A stretch of 64,000 nt of DNA. It comes from a virus. Location: positions 1 to 64,000 of the IMG/VR virus record IMGVR_UViG_3300034061_005995, one strand, 5' to 3'. The notes below the pieces were generated by a model that saw only the letters and a program-made list of their open reading frames with translations, did no database searches and had not been told where the DNA came from. A program made the translations under genes and the position numbers. Below, one piece after another: positions 1 through 8,142 of the stretch (its first letter is position 1; each line of letters starts with the position of its first letter).

Positions 1-182
1 TCAAACTTCGTTAAATCACTTTTAATAATTTTTGAGTTAAAATTATTAATATGGTATTGTATCTTATTTTCGTTTGAATTATTTTTACAGACTCCAAAAA
101 TTTGGTATTCATTTTTAGGCAAAATTTTTGATAACATTGTACCGTCTTGACCTAAAACACCAATAATTAATATTTTTTTCAT
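1..182 (-). CDS. NAD-dependent sugar epimerase/dehydratase, GDP-mannose 4,6-dehydratase-like (partial)
   Basis: The gene runs off the left edge of the window; only about 60 N-terminal residues are present. They open with a Rossmann fold beta strand followed by GVLGQDGTML, the glycine-rich NAD(P)-binding loop in the GQDG form typical of GDP-mannose 4,6-dehydratases and close extended short-chain dehydrogenases. The ATG at 182 overlaps the TGA of the upstream glycosyltransferase-like gene, so the two are probably translationally coupled. The enzyme would supply a nucleotide-sugar for the glycosyltransferases of this region. The assignment to the extended SDR family is fairly secure; the exact substrate is inferred from the loop alone. 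Confidence 0.65.
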   Translation of the reverse strand, partial: MKKILIIGVLGQDGTMLSKILPKNEYQIFGVCKNNSNENKIQYHINNFNSKIIKSDLTKF

Positions 183-940
183 AATTTTATATATTTTTCT
201 ATACCATTTAAATAATTATTATAATTCTCAGAATAATAGTAGTAGTTACTTAATAATTTCTCCTCACCAATATAAAAAATTTCATCGTACCTAAATAATT
301 CTGCAAGCCTTGGTACTCCTAATGAGTGTGCTAAAGCTAATGGTGTTGACATATTACCAATAAAAAATTTTGCAGAATTGATTATTAATGCTAAATCGGT
401 AAAAGATTCACAAAATTTTAATGTAACATTTTTATTATATGGAAACATTTCAAATTCTTTGATATCTGTTGTTACAAATACACAATTATTTTCATTTACA
501 ATTTTTTCCCATGGAAAACTATTAGTATGTCTATGTGTACTTCTATGTATTGCAATAACGTCTGAATATGAATTATTTTTTTCAAATTCTAACCAATTAC
601 CTGCCAATTGTGGGATATTATTTAATGATGATAGTAAATTAATCCAATTTACTTGACCAAATAAAAAATATCCTCGCCAGGAATTTAAATTAACATAGGT
701 ATTTAAATGTGTTTTAAGAATATTAAAACTATTGACATATTTTTGATATTCAAAAAACGGTTTTAAATCGTTAAAAGTTTTATCTATTTGGTAATGAAAA
801 TTATCACCACCATAATTTAAATTATCCGTTATAAAAATATTTGCAAGTTTATTTTCTTTTTGGCATATCTGGTTTACTACATACATATTATGCAATAAAT
901 CCCCAGTTTTACCGCCAGAAATAAAATTAATCTTTTCCAT
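179..940 (-). CDS. Glycosyltransferase family 9-like protein
   Basis: A 253-residue protein. Near residue 195-215 it has FIGNMSTPLALAHSLGVP, which matches the nucleotide-sugar binding segment of heptosyltransferases and other GT-B family 9 enzymes (usual form FIGNDSGPMHLAAALGVP). The N-terminus (ISGGKTGDLLHNMYV) resembles their G-x-GD-x-L start. It is shorter than typical GT9 enzymes (about 320-350 residues), so one Rossmann domain may be reduced. It lies in a minus-strand run with a small DUF4254-like protein and a tandem GT2 enzyme, a neighbourhood typical of LPS or surface-glycan clusters. Transfer of a sugar is inferred from the fold signature; donor and acceptor are unknown. Confidence 0.55.
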   Translation of the reverse strand: MEKINFISGGKTGDLLHNMYVVNQICQKENKLANIFITDNLNYGGDNFHYQIDKTFNDLKPFFEYQKYVNSFNILKTHLNTYVNLNSWRGYFLFGQVNWINLLSSLNNIPQLAGNWLEFEKNNSYSDVIAIHRSTHRHTNSFPWEKIVNENNCVFVTTDIKEFEMFPYNKNVTLKFCESFTDLALIINSAKFFIGNMSTPLALAHSLGVPRLAELFRYDEIFYIGEEKLLSNYYYYSENYNNYLNGIEKYIKL

Positions 941-1193
941 ACATTTTTGTAAATCCTTGTTTATACAAATTTTGAGGGTTTCCAGTTATTAAAATATTGT
1001 TAATCATTTCATCAATTTCTTGAATTAAATCATTTCTTTGTTGATTTGCAATATTTGTTATTTTAGTAGCTTTTGCAATTTCAGAATCAGTTGCTTTAAT
1101 ATTTCTTTTAATATCTTCAGCCATCCAAATTCTAAGATTTACAATTGTTAATTTATCAATTAAGTTTCCAATAGTTTCCATATTATCTTTCAA
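927..1193 (-). CDS. Small DUF4254-like protein
   Basis: An 88-residue, probably all-helical protein. The segment IGNLIDKLTIVNLRIWMAED near the N-terminus resembles the opening of DUF4254 proteins, which often sit beside heptosyltransferase-type genes in surface-polysaccharide clusters. It is much shorter than full-length DUF4254 proteins. It overlaps both neighbours by about 10-14 bases, consistent with co-translation with the GT9-like and GT2 genes. Function is unknown; the family resemblance is from memory of the motif. Confidence 0.5.
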   Translation of the reverse strand: MKDNMETIGNLIDKLTIVNLRIWMAEDIKRNIKATDSEIAKATKITNIANQQRNDLIQEIDEMINNILITGNPQNLYKQGFTKMYGKD

Positions 1194-2697
1194 TAAAAAA
1201 ATAGTTATTCATTAGTTTATTATAGTTTTTTTGAACAAAAGGTATGAGATTTTCTTTAAAATCTTTCATTTCGTTTTCTTTATTTTCGGGATTTAATTTT
1301 CGTGTTAAACTTTCATAGTGATAGGCTACAAGTGACCCATCATAATAATTTTTATACCCCATAATTTTACATTTATAATTTAATTCAACATCTTCAAAAC
1401 AATTCATATATGATTCATTAAACATGCCAACTCTTTCAAATACATTTTTCCTAATCATTAATAATGCTGCAGTGCTACCAATAACTTCACTAAAATTAAG
1501 TGAATAATTATAATAATTTGTAAAATTTCTATGCGAAATTAATAAATTACCATTTTTATTTATTACCGTTGAGATGCTATCATGTTGAACAGTATTATCT
1601 TCAAAATGAAGTCTACATCCTACAGTACCAGCATTTTTATTTTCTTTAAGAATTTTTAACATACCATAAATTACATTATTTAATAATTTAATATCATTAT
1701 TACTAAATAATAAAAATTCATATTCATCAGTTATATGATTTTTTACAACATCATTATTAATTTTTGCAAAATTATAATAATCATACTCTAATAATTTAAC
1801 ACCATTAATATTTGAAATATTTTTTCTAATGTAATCTTTTTCTTCTTCAGACGAACCTGTATCGGCAATGAAAATATTAAAATATTCACTGTTACAATGT
1901 TCATAGAATGATTTAACACATTGTTCCAATATTTCAATATTACCTTTTGTTGGAATTATTACAGCAACTTTACCAATGTTTTTTATTGGTTTTTCAATAA
2001 TGTTTGGAGCAAATGCTGAAGTTGGTTTTAAATCAATTGGTAAATGTTCTTGATATTTTTCAACAAATTTATCTTTAGATTTAAAAAACTCATCGTTTGG
2101 CATTCCAACAGATTCATGGGTAATTTCAAATGATGTTGTAACACCAATTTTAATTCCATCTAAATAATTTGGTATACAAAAACCATGGTCATAAAAATGG
2201 AAACGCCCAATACTCTCATCAAATTTATGCTTAATTTTTGTTCTATCAAACGCAATAAACAAACCATCAACAGTAACAACGGGAATTATAAATGGAAATT
2301 TAGGAGAATATTTACTTAACCATTTTTTAGAGCCAGATGGGTGGTGGTATACTTGACCAACCATAGTTTGATGCATCTTTTCCCAATATACGCCAGATTT
2401 TGGGAAATAACATGACCCAGCTTTACCTATAATAGCATAATCAGGATTTTCATTAAAATCTTTTATTAATTTTTTACCCCAACCATTTTCCAATTTAATA
2501 TCATTATGACAACATACTATAATATCATATTCAGATTCTGACAATCCTTTATTGTATATTTCAGCTAATGAATATTGGTTAAAATTTTCATATTGTAAAA
2601 GTTGAAAATCTTTAATACCAATAGTCTTTTTTAAATGCTCTTGAAAATTCAGATTATACTCTGGATTTTTATGTGTTGAATAAATTATTGTTATCAT
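1183..2697 (-). CDS. Two-domain glycosyltransferase (GT2-type C-terminal domain)
   Basis: A 504-residue protein with two GT-A-like halves. Residues 1-230 start with ITIIYSTHKNPEY and contain the acidic cluster CCHNDIKLENGW, as in DxD-type transferases lacking a strict GT2 signature. Residues 245-500 are a canonical GT2 domain: VAVIIPTKGNIEILEQCVKS, the donor-binding IADTGSSEEE, and the metal-binding LLFSNNDIKLL, followed by FEDVELNYKCKIMGY, which fits the catalytic ED region. It overlaps the dUTPase stop by four bases (ATGA). Such tandem enzymes extend O-antigen or protein-linked glycans. Substrates cannot be read from the sequence. Confidence 0.8.
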   Translation of the reverse strand: MITIIYSTHKNPEYNLNFQEHLKKTIGIKDFQLLQYENFNQYSLAEIYNKGLSESEYDIIVCCHNDIKLENGWGKKLIKDFNENPDYAIIGKAGSCYFPKSGVYWEKMHQTMVGQVYHHPSGSKKWLSKYSPKFPFIIPVVTVDGLFIAFDRTKIKHKFDESIGRFHFYDHGFCIPNYLDGIKIGVTTSFEITHESVGMPNDEFFKSKDKFVEKYQEHLPIDLKPTSAFAPNIIEKPIKNIGKVAVIIPTKGNIEILEQCVKSFYEHCNSEYFNIFIADTGSSEEEKDYIRKNISNINGVKLLEYDYYNFAKINNDVVKNHITDEYEFLLFSNNDIKLLNNVIYGMLKILKENKNAGTVGCRLHFEDNTVQHDSISTVINKNGNLLISHRNFTNYYNYSLNFSEVIGSTAALLMIRKNVFERVGMFNESYMNCFEDVELNYKCKIMGYKNYYDGSLVAYHYESLTRKLNPENKENEMKDFKENLIPFVQKNYNKLMNNYFFIER

Positions 2698-3254
2698 ATA
2701 CCTGTACTACCAAAACCGTTTTCATTACGGTCTTTTTTACTAATTTCATTAACTTCTTTTAATTCAACCCATTTTCCACATAAAACTGGTGATAATACAG
2801 CCTGGGCAATTTTCATATTTTTTTCAATTTTAACTGGATGATTATTAGTATTAAAAAGAATAACTTTGAACTCTCCAGTGTAACCAAAATCCACGGTTCC
2901 TGGAGAATTTAAAACCATTAACCCCATATTTAAAGCTAATCCGCTTTTAGACCTTACTTGAATTTCATGATTTTCTGGAATATCAAAATATAAACCAGTA
3001 CTAATTAATTTTCTACCAAATGGTTCAATAACAACTTCACAATTAGAATAAATATCAAATCCTGAATCTGATTCATAAGCATATTTTGGTGGTTTTATAT
3101 CACCATTTGTTGTTTTATATTTTAATTTCACTTTATTTATTTGATTTTCCATATCATATTCTAAATCTTCCATATTTAACCCATATGATTTCATAAGGTT
3201 AGTTAATTCATTCTCATCTGAGAACATTTCAAGTATTGATAAATCTTCACTCAT
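2694..3254 (-). CDS. dut: dUTPase (deoxyuridine 5'-triphosphate nucleotidohydrolase)
   Basis: Hydrolyses dUTP to dUMP and pyrophosphate, keeping uracil out of phage DNA and feeding dTMP synthesis. All five motifs of the trimeric family are visible: motif 1 as DSGFDIYS (usually SAGxDL), motif 2 RSKSGLALNMGL, motif 3 GTVDFGYTGE with the catalytic Asp, motif 4 KIAQAVL, and the C-terminal motif 5 RNENGFGSTG. At 186 residues it is about 35-40 longer than the core family because of an acidic N-terminal extension (residues 1-55) of unknown role. Start and stop overlap the neighbours through ATGA junctions, so it is translated with the exonuclease gene. Confidence 0.93.
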   Translation of the reverse strand: MSEDLSILEMFSDENELTNLMKSYGLNMEDLEYDMENQINKVKLKYKTTNGDIKPPKYAYESDSGFDIYSNCEVVIEPFGRKLISTGLYFDIPENHEIQVRSKSGLALNMGLMVLNSPGTVDFGYTGEFKVILFNTNNHPVKIEKNMKIAQAVLSPVLCGKWVELKEVNEISKKDRNENGFGSTGI

Positions 3255-3970
3255 GATAAACTATTTAATTTTTTAACAACTTCAATTAATGATAGAACAT
3301 CTTTTTCACAATATTGTGAAATTTCATGTAACATATCTTTTGTCCAATATGCTTCATGCACATCATCACCTTTAATTTCAGAATTTTTTGGTGATTCTAC
3401 GCCTAAAGCTGTGCACATTAAATCAAGCGAACTTATTGATGAATAAGACCCAAATTGCCATAATTCTTTAGTGTCAACAACTTTAAAGTCCCAAGGTTTA
3501 GTATCATATGATGGTAAAAGTTTTGAAGGTAAAATACCGTTTATTACCATCCTTTTTGACAACATTGGAATATCAAAATTCTTTAAATTATGACCACATA
3601 AATAAAAATCTTTTTCATTAAAATAATCTAAAAGTCTATTAGTTTCTTTTAATATATCAACTTCATCGTGTCCAATAATAATTTGTTTATGTATTTTATT
3701 ATCATTAGTTATAAATCCAAGACAAACACAAATTATTTTAGCAAATTCAGGAACTAATGCGGTTCTTTTAAAGAAAACATATTCTTTCAAAGATTCTGGT
3801 CCTAAATCTTTAATATTATCTTCAGGAAATCTTTTTAAAAACCAATCAAAATATTTGTTAAATTGATTAGCAATACTTGGATGATTTTGAACACAATCTG
3901 GGTAGTTCTTACTTAACCCAACTGTTTCAATATCAATAAATAGTAATTTAGTAATTGGAATTTTTATCAT
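3251..3970 (-). CDS. DnaQ-like / PolB-related 3'-5' exonuclease
   Basis: A 239-residue DEDD-type exonuclease. Exo I is LLFIDIETVGL near residue 9 (catalytic D and E), Exo II is CGHNLKNFDIPMLSKRM near 125, and Exo III is ISQYCEKDVLSLIEV near 220 (YxxxD, hence the DEDDy class). This matches the stand-alone family described as exonucleases related to the proofreading domain of family B polymerases, and is comparable in role to T4 DexA. It would trim single-stranded 3' ends during replication, recombination or host DNA turnover. It sits directly upstream of dUTPase with an ATGA overlap. Confidence 0.82.
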   Translation of the reverse strand: MIKIPITKLLFIDIETVGLSKNYPDCVQNHPSIANQFNKYFDWFLKRFPEDNIKDLGPESLKEYVFFKRTALVPEFAKIICVCLGFITNDNKIHKQIIIGHDEVDILKETNRLLDYFNEKDFYLCGHNLKNFDIPMLSKRMVINGILPSKLLPSYDTKPWDFKVVDTKELWQFGSYSSISSLDLMCTALGVESPKNSEIKGDDVHEAYWTKDMLHEISQYCEKDVLSLIEVVKKLNSLS

Positions 3971-3973
3971 TTC

Positions 3974-5188
3974 TTAGTTAACAATTTTTTTATAAAAATC
4001 TCTACGAGTTTTTGTTACATTATTTAAATCATATGTATCTTTTACTGTTTCATATAATCTTTCACCTAAATCTGTAACAAAATTTCTATTATCCTTTAGT
4101 TTTTTGATGAATTTAAACCAATCACTATGATTTCTGTTTTCATCGACTAATAAAGCATTACCATCAGTAAATTGTCCATTTTTCAATGCATGTTTTAAAT
4201 CGATTGTATAAGGTCCAACATTTGAAGCTATAATAGCTTTTTTATAAAAGCCAGCCTCAATAACTTTTAGTTGTGACTTAACTCTATTAAAAATATGATT
4301 TTTAATCGGTGCTAATGAAATATCAAATTTTGAATAATTTTTTGCATAAGATGTTACAGGACGAGTCCAAACTCTAACATATGGCTGATTATACATATCT
4401 GGATAATCTTCTTCTTTAAATCTATTTAAAAATTTTAGATAATCATTAGAAATTCTATGATAATTACCAGTAATTATTTTCTCATATTGTACCCAAACAG
4501 TTTCTTCTGGCCTAATATTTCTTTGTGTTTGTTCACCAGTTTGTTGATTAATTTCTGTTACTGAGCCACGTGTATCAAATCCACATAAATAAAATTGCAA
4601 ACCATCCCTATATTCATTCAATTTTTGCATAGAATCACTTAAAAGCATTAAATCATGTAAGTGTGATGAGCCGCCAAGCCATCCGATTCTTAAAAATTCA
4701 CTTTCAATTGTTGGTTCAGAAAATTGTGAATCATTTGGATTTATCGCATTTGGAAAAATTATAACATTTTTATTAAATTTACGAATTTCATCTGCAAAAA
4801 TTGATGTTGTAGTTGTAACAAATTCCGCATGACTTAAATTATTAACAATTTTTTCATTAATCTTATTAGACCTAATTAATTCATGTATAGGATGTTCTTT
4901 TGTTGGAAGCCAATAATCATCAATGTCTACAACTGCTTTTATACCCTCTTTTTTAAGCCAATCTAAAATAGATGGAGTTCTGTCATAATCTTGACCAATA
5001 TTTCGGTGAATATGTACTATTTGATATTTTTTCCAATATTCGGGATTATTAATTTGTGGGTTATAATCAATATCAACATGAAATTCTTCAGGATATTGAT
5101 TTTGTAAAAAAATGTGGGGGTCAACCGACCTGAATTTCCCAACACCACTTCTATCAGAAGGTAAAACTAAAATATTAATTTTTGACAT
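3974..5188 (-). CDS. Glycosyltransferase, GT-B fold (GT4-like)
   Basis: A 404-residue protein beginning MSKINILVLPSDRSGVGKFR, a typical GT-B nucleotide-binding start (GVGKFR loop). It contains HIHRNIGQDYDRTPSILDWL and VVDIDDYWLP in the N-terminal Rossmann domain, IGWLGGSSHLHDLMLL at the domain linker, and SQLKVIEAGFYKKAIIASNVGPY near 320-345. The last matches the E-x7-E donor-binding segment of GT4-type enzymes. It is the first gene of a minus-strand operon running to the window edge. A palindrome lies just upstream at 5210-5230. The acceptor is unknown. Confidence 0.75.
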   Translation of the reverse strand: MSKINILVLPSDRSGVGKFRSVDPHIFLQNQYPEEFHVDIDYNPQINNPEYWKKYQIVHIHRNIGQDYDRTPSILDWLKKEGIKAVVDIDDYWLPTKEHPIHELIRSNKINEKIVNNLSHAEFVTTTTSIFADEIRKFNKNVIIFPNAINPNDSQFSEPTIESEFLRIGWLGGSSHLHDLMLLSDSMQKLNEYRDGLQFYLCGFDTRGSVTEINQQTGEQTQRNIRPEETVWVQYEKIITGNYHRISNDYLKFLNRFKEEDYPDMYNQPYVRVWTRPVTSYAKNYSKFDISLAPIKNHIFNRVKSQLKVIEAGFYKKAIIASNVGPYTIDLKHALKNGQFTDGNALLVDENRNHSDWFKFIKKLKDNRNFVTDLGERLYETVKDTYDLNNVTKTRRDFYKKIVN

Positions 5189-5209
5189 TAAATAAATAAA
5201 CTATATTAA

Positions 5210-5230
5210 TTATGTGAATAAATCACATAA
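5210..5230. promoter_or_regulatory. Perfect 8-bp inverted repeat, operator candidate
   Basis: TTATGTGA and TCACATAA flank the 5-base spacer ATAAA. The palindrome lies 22 bases upstream of the start of the 404-residue glycosyltransferase gene and downstream of the 194-residue gene, both on the minus strand. No T-run follows it on the minus strand, so it does not look like an intrinsic terminator. A dimeric regulator binding site is an inference. Confidence 0.35.
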
Positions 5231-5265
5231 AAAATATAATAAAAATAACTTATTAAGTCAATTGA

Positions 5266-5850
5266 TTATTGTTTTAATTTTTTTATCTTAGATATCTTAC
5301 CTTCAAAAATATGTTGACCAACTTTAATCATCATAGTTTCATTAGCTTTTGAAGTATTTTCAAGTATTAAACCATTTTCTTTTAATACTTCATGAACAAC
5401 CTCTTTCATCATTTTTCTTAAATCTGATGTATCAACTATTGATTGATTTTTTACTTGTCTTGTTGGGACTTCCTTTTTTTGATTTCCCATAAGTTTTGAA
5501 GCTTTTTCAACCATTTCTTCAGACAATACTGATGTTGAATTTACCATAGGATTTTGTTGTTTAATTGGGTTTTGAATCATTAATTTTTTAATTTCATCAG
5601 GTAATTTAGATTTTAAAATTAATTCTTCATTAACAACAAATGTTTTAGTTGTATCTTTAGTGTTGGTTGCAACGTATTCTTCAGGAATATTATAATTTGC
5701 AACAGGGGTTGAAAAATCTTCAAGAACTGGTTTATCAAGTAATGGAGTGTTTATTGTTTCTGTTGCTTGGCCTCGGCCCATAGTATCATGTCTATCCATA
5801 ATAGCTTTTGATACTGCTAATTTTTCCATTAATGAATTTTCATTTATCAT
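5266..5850 (-). CDS. Hypothetical phage protein, probable virion-associated
   Basis: A 194-residue hydrophilic protein with no family I recognise. The middle is low in hydrophobics with several Pro/Asn/Gln-rich linkers. The C-terminal third (DTSDLRKMMKEVVHEVLKENGLI) is predicted helical, followed by a short beta-rich tail KVGQHIFEGKISKIKKLKQ. It is the last gene of a five-gene minus-strand cluster with overlapping or near-abutting ends. A structural or scaffolding role is only inferred from position. Confidence 0.6.
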   Translation of the reverse strand: MINENSLMEKLAVSKAIMDRHDTMGRGQATETINTPLLDKPVLEDFSTPVANYNIPEEYVATNTKDTTKTFVVNEELILKSKLPDEIKKLMIQNPIKQQNPMVNSTSVLSEEMVEKASKLMGNQKKEVPTRQVKNQSIVDTSDLRKMMKEVVHEVLKENGLILENTSKANETMMIKVGQHIFEGKISKIKKLKQ

Positions 5851-5851
5851 A

Positions 5852-6532
5852 TTATTTTAAATAATTATTTTTAATAGCCAATTGTATTTCAGCAATTTTA
5901 TTTGATACAATTGGTCTTAATTTATTTATATCTTTTTGTGTTAAATTTCTACCAAGATATCTTCTAATTTCTGAATATATTCTTCTATAAGCTTCAGCTG
6001 CAGATTCTAATTTCAAATCTGTTAAGAATTTTTGAAGAGACTCACGATTATTTTGATAAGGCTTAACCAATTCAGACATATATTTAGATATAACATCATT
6101 TATAATATTGTCAAGATTATTTTCAATAATATCTTTCAATGAAGTTACACCATCAAATATTGCATTAATAATTATATTAGTCATTGAATCATCACCATCA
6201 AAATTATAATCAGGTCTTGGACTATCAAAAAAATCCCCTGTCGGTTTAAATGACATTATTTTATCAATTCTGAACAATCTCCATCCTGGTAAAGGTTGTG
6301 AGCCTAAATACCCAGTATGTGATGCACCTTCATAATCCCAAGCTCTTAAAACTAAGTTATTCGCTTTACTATATCCTAAGCAAACAGGTTCAATTTCACG
6401 CAAACCAGTACCTCCAGGTTCATCACCATCATAGTAAATGATTATCACTTTACGATTTTTTATCGCATCAATGATATTTTCTCTTGTTGCTTGTTCAGTA
6501 ATTAACGATATAACAGATTTTAACAATCTCAT
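5852..6532 (-). CDS. WYL-like domain protein with N-terminal leader
   Basis: A 226-residue protein. Residues 1-19 (MRLLKSVISLITEQATREN) form a leader with hydrophobic-x-Glu-Gln like several other proteins here. Residues 20-110 resemble a WYL domain: VIIIYYDGDE, then REIEPVCLGYSKANNLVLRAWDYEG and PGWRLFRIDKIMSF, matching the usual pattern of REVEP, a W/Y-L strand and FRLDRI. WYL domains bind nucleic acids or ligands in bacterial regulators. The C-terminal half is helical with no known match. It overlaps its upstream neighbour by one base. The WYL call is by eye and moderately confident; the role in a phage particle is unknown. Confidence 0.6.
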   Translation of the reverse strand: MRLLKSVISLITEQATRENIIDAIKNRKVIIIYYDGDEPGGTGLREIEPVCLGYSKANNLVLRAWDYEGASHTGYLGSQPLPGWRLFRIDKIMSFKPTGDFFDSPRPDYNFDGDDSMTNIIINAIFDGVTSLKDIIENNLDNIINDVISKYMSELVKPYQNNRESLQKFLTDLKLESAAEAYRRIYSEIRRYLGRNLTQKDINKLRPIVSNKIAEIQLAIKNNYLK

Positions 6533-6822
6533 TAGAAATCTGGGTATGTTTTATTCTGATTATATTTATTGATTTTTATATCATCTTTTCTTTCAGTAAT
6601 GTCAAGAATAGTTCCAGCATTATTGTTGTAAACATCAAGAAAATTACCAGTACCTCTCCCTAAATCATCACCATCAGCTAATGCATCTTTATTTGTTGAT
6701 GAGTAAAGATTTTTAGTTGTATAATCATTTTTAGGAAAAAGTTTCTTTCTTTCTTGTTCAGCAACGTCAGATAATAAGTTATCTTCAGATTGTGTTAAAT
6801 CAATAGGTTCTTGTTGTGGCAT
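6532..6822 (-). CDS. Small hypothetical phage protein
   Basis: A 96-residue, acidic, Asn/Asp-rich protein starting MPQQEPIDLTQSEDNLLSDV. There are no membrane segments, cysteines or recognisable motifs. The end (NKYNQNKTYPDF) is unstructured-looking. It lies two bases from the 136-residue gene and overlaps the WYL-like gene by one base, so it belongs to the same transcript. Function unknown. Confidence 0.55.
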   Translation of the reverse strand: MPQQEPIDLTQSEDNLLSDVAEQERKKLFPKNDYTTKNLYSSTNKDALADGDDLGRGTGNFLDVYNNNAGTILDITERKDDIKINKYNQNKTYPDF

Positions 6823-6824
6823 AA

Positions 6825-7235
6825 TTATGTTTTTAAAATTATTTCGTTTATTCTTTGAAGACTTTCAACAACTTTTAACCCAGAAATTTCTGATGAATGT
6901 TGTTTAGTTGGTCTATTTAAATCATTTATATTATTTTTTTCATGTGATTGTAAATAGGCATTTTCCATACCTGTTTCCATTTTATTTCTTTTAGTTAAAT
7001 CAATACTACTTCTATCAGAATTTAATGATTGATTAACCCAAGTTAAAAATTGATTTCCACCCAATTGTTCAGTTTCACCATTTTCCATCTTGTGTTTAAT
7101 TTTTTTTAAATTTTGATATGTAACAGTTTTTCTTGATAAAATATTATCAATAATTTCATTCCCAGAATATTTTCTTAAATTATTTAAAATATTTTGAGGA
7201 ACTGTATAAATTTTATTATATAAATCTTTATTCAC
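6825..7235 (-). CDS. Hypothetical phage protein
   Basis: A 136-residue, mostly helical, hydrophilic protein with Asn/Lys/Ser-rich composition. The N-terminus (MNKDLYNKIYTVPQNILNNL) has a helical amphipathic look. The centre contains GGNQFLTWVNQSLNSDRSSI and the C-terminus SLQRINEIILKT. I do not recognise a family. It overlaps the 289-residue gene by eight bases, showing operon organisation. Confidence 0.55.
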   Translation of the reverse strand: MNKDLYNKIYTVPQNILNNLRKYSGNEIIDNILSRKTVTYQNLKKIKHKMENGETEQLGGNQFLTWVNQSLNSDRSSIDLTKRNKMETGMENAYLQSHEKNNINDLNRPTKQHSSEISGLKVVESLQRINEIILKT

Positions 7236-8097
7236 TCTTAATTAAACTAACTAATTGATTTATGGTTAACCCCTCTTTTTCAGCCATTTTTTTAATTGTT
7301 GCGATGTTTTTTTCTAAAATTTTTGAAATTTTAAAATCTGAATCGCTTACATTATAAGTACCTTTTTTTACAATATCTTTATTAGAATTTCGTTTTTTTA
7401 ATATAATTTCTATCATTTTTTGTCTTTCAACTTCAGATAACGTCATTCTATCAATAAAACCTTTAGATTTTCTAATTTCTTTAGGAGCATTTTTAGTTTT
7501 TTTACCATAAGGGTCCTTACCAAATTCTTTAGTACGCTCAAGAGCATCTTCATGTGTCATACCCATATTTTTAACCAAATATTCATAAGTTTCCGCCCCA
7601 CTCATTTCTTTAGTTTCTTCATAACCAAATGCTTCAGAATAATCAATTTCTTGAACAACTTTTTTAGATTTTTCAGCGTTTTCACCATAATATTTTCTAT
7701 ATCCTCTTGTTACAGGATTAATTACATCACGAGTTGCTGGTATTATTTGGTCAGTTGTTTTTTTAGACGCTAAACCTTTATCATAAATTGGTATAGATGA
7801 ATTTAATAGTGTACCATCAGCATCAACTAATTCATCAAGTTCACCTTCAACATTTTCGATAGATTTAAAATATTTTTTTATTTGCTCTTTATTTTTTAAT
7901 TTTTTACCTTTTAATATATTAAAAACACCTTTTTTAACAGCTTCAGCATTTTTTTTATCGAAATCGATTTTTTCCTCCGAAATTCTTGATTCTGATAATG
8001 TAAGACCTATAGAATAATATAATGAAATGGTTTCAGCATTTTCAACAATCAAAAAATAATAAGGATTTGAAAAATATTCAGTATTTAACTTAATCAT
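7228..8097 (-). CDS. Hypothetical protein with capsid-targeting-like N-terminus
   Basis: A 289-residue, Lys/Glu-rich protein. Its first 20 residues contain YYFLIVENAE, i.e. the I-x-E-N arrangement seen at the start of other proteins in this window. The remainder is charged and probably helical, with an ExxG-rich middle (ELDELVDADGTLLNSS) and a C-terminal KMAEKEGLTINQLVSLIKSE that looks like a small helix-turn-helix or SAP-like end. No family is recognised. It is the first gene of the five-gene minus-strand cluster and faces the 921-residue adhesin across a 45-bp divergent promoter region. Confidence 0.6.
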   Translation of the reverse strand: MIKLNTEYFSNPYYFLIVENAETISLYYSIGLTLSESRISEEKIDFDKKNAEAVKKGVFNILKGKKLKNKEQIKKYFKSIENVEGELDELVDADGTLLNSSIPIYDKGLASKKTTDQIIPATRDVINPVTRGYRKYYGENAEKSKKVVQEIDYSEAFGYEETKEMSGAETYEYLVKNMGMTHEDALERTKEFGKDPYGKKTKNAPKEIRKSKGFIDRMTLSEVERQKMIEIILKKRNSNKDIVKKGTYNVSDSDFKISKILEKNIATIKKMAEKEGLTINQLVSLIKSE

Positions 8098-8109
8098 ATC
8101 TTTTTTTTA

Positions 8110-8117
8110 TATAAATA
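8110..8117 (-). promoter_or_regulatory. TATTTATA motif, minus-strand member of a divergent pair
   Basis: On the minus strand the sequence reads TATTTATA followed by an A-run, 12 bases upstream of the start of the 289-residue gene. The same octamer occurs in the sense direction upstream of many genes here. Its use as a late promoter element is inferred; octamers of this composition also arise by chance in such AT-rich DNA. Confidence 0.35.
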
Positions 8118-8130
8118 CTACGATGTTAGG

Positions 8131-8138
8131 TATTTATA
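8131..8138 (+). promoter_or_regulatory. TATTTATA motif, plus-strand member of a divergent pair
   Basis: TATTTATA ends four bases before the ATG at 8143. Together with the oppositely oriented copy at 8110-8117 it makes a near-symmetrical divergent element between the two gene clusters. If it is a -10-like element, the mRNA would be leaderless or nearly so. Confidence 0.35.
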
Positions 8139-8142
8139 TAAA

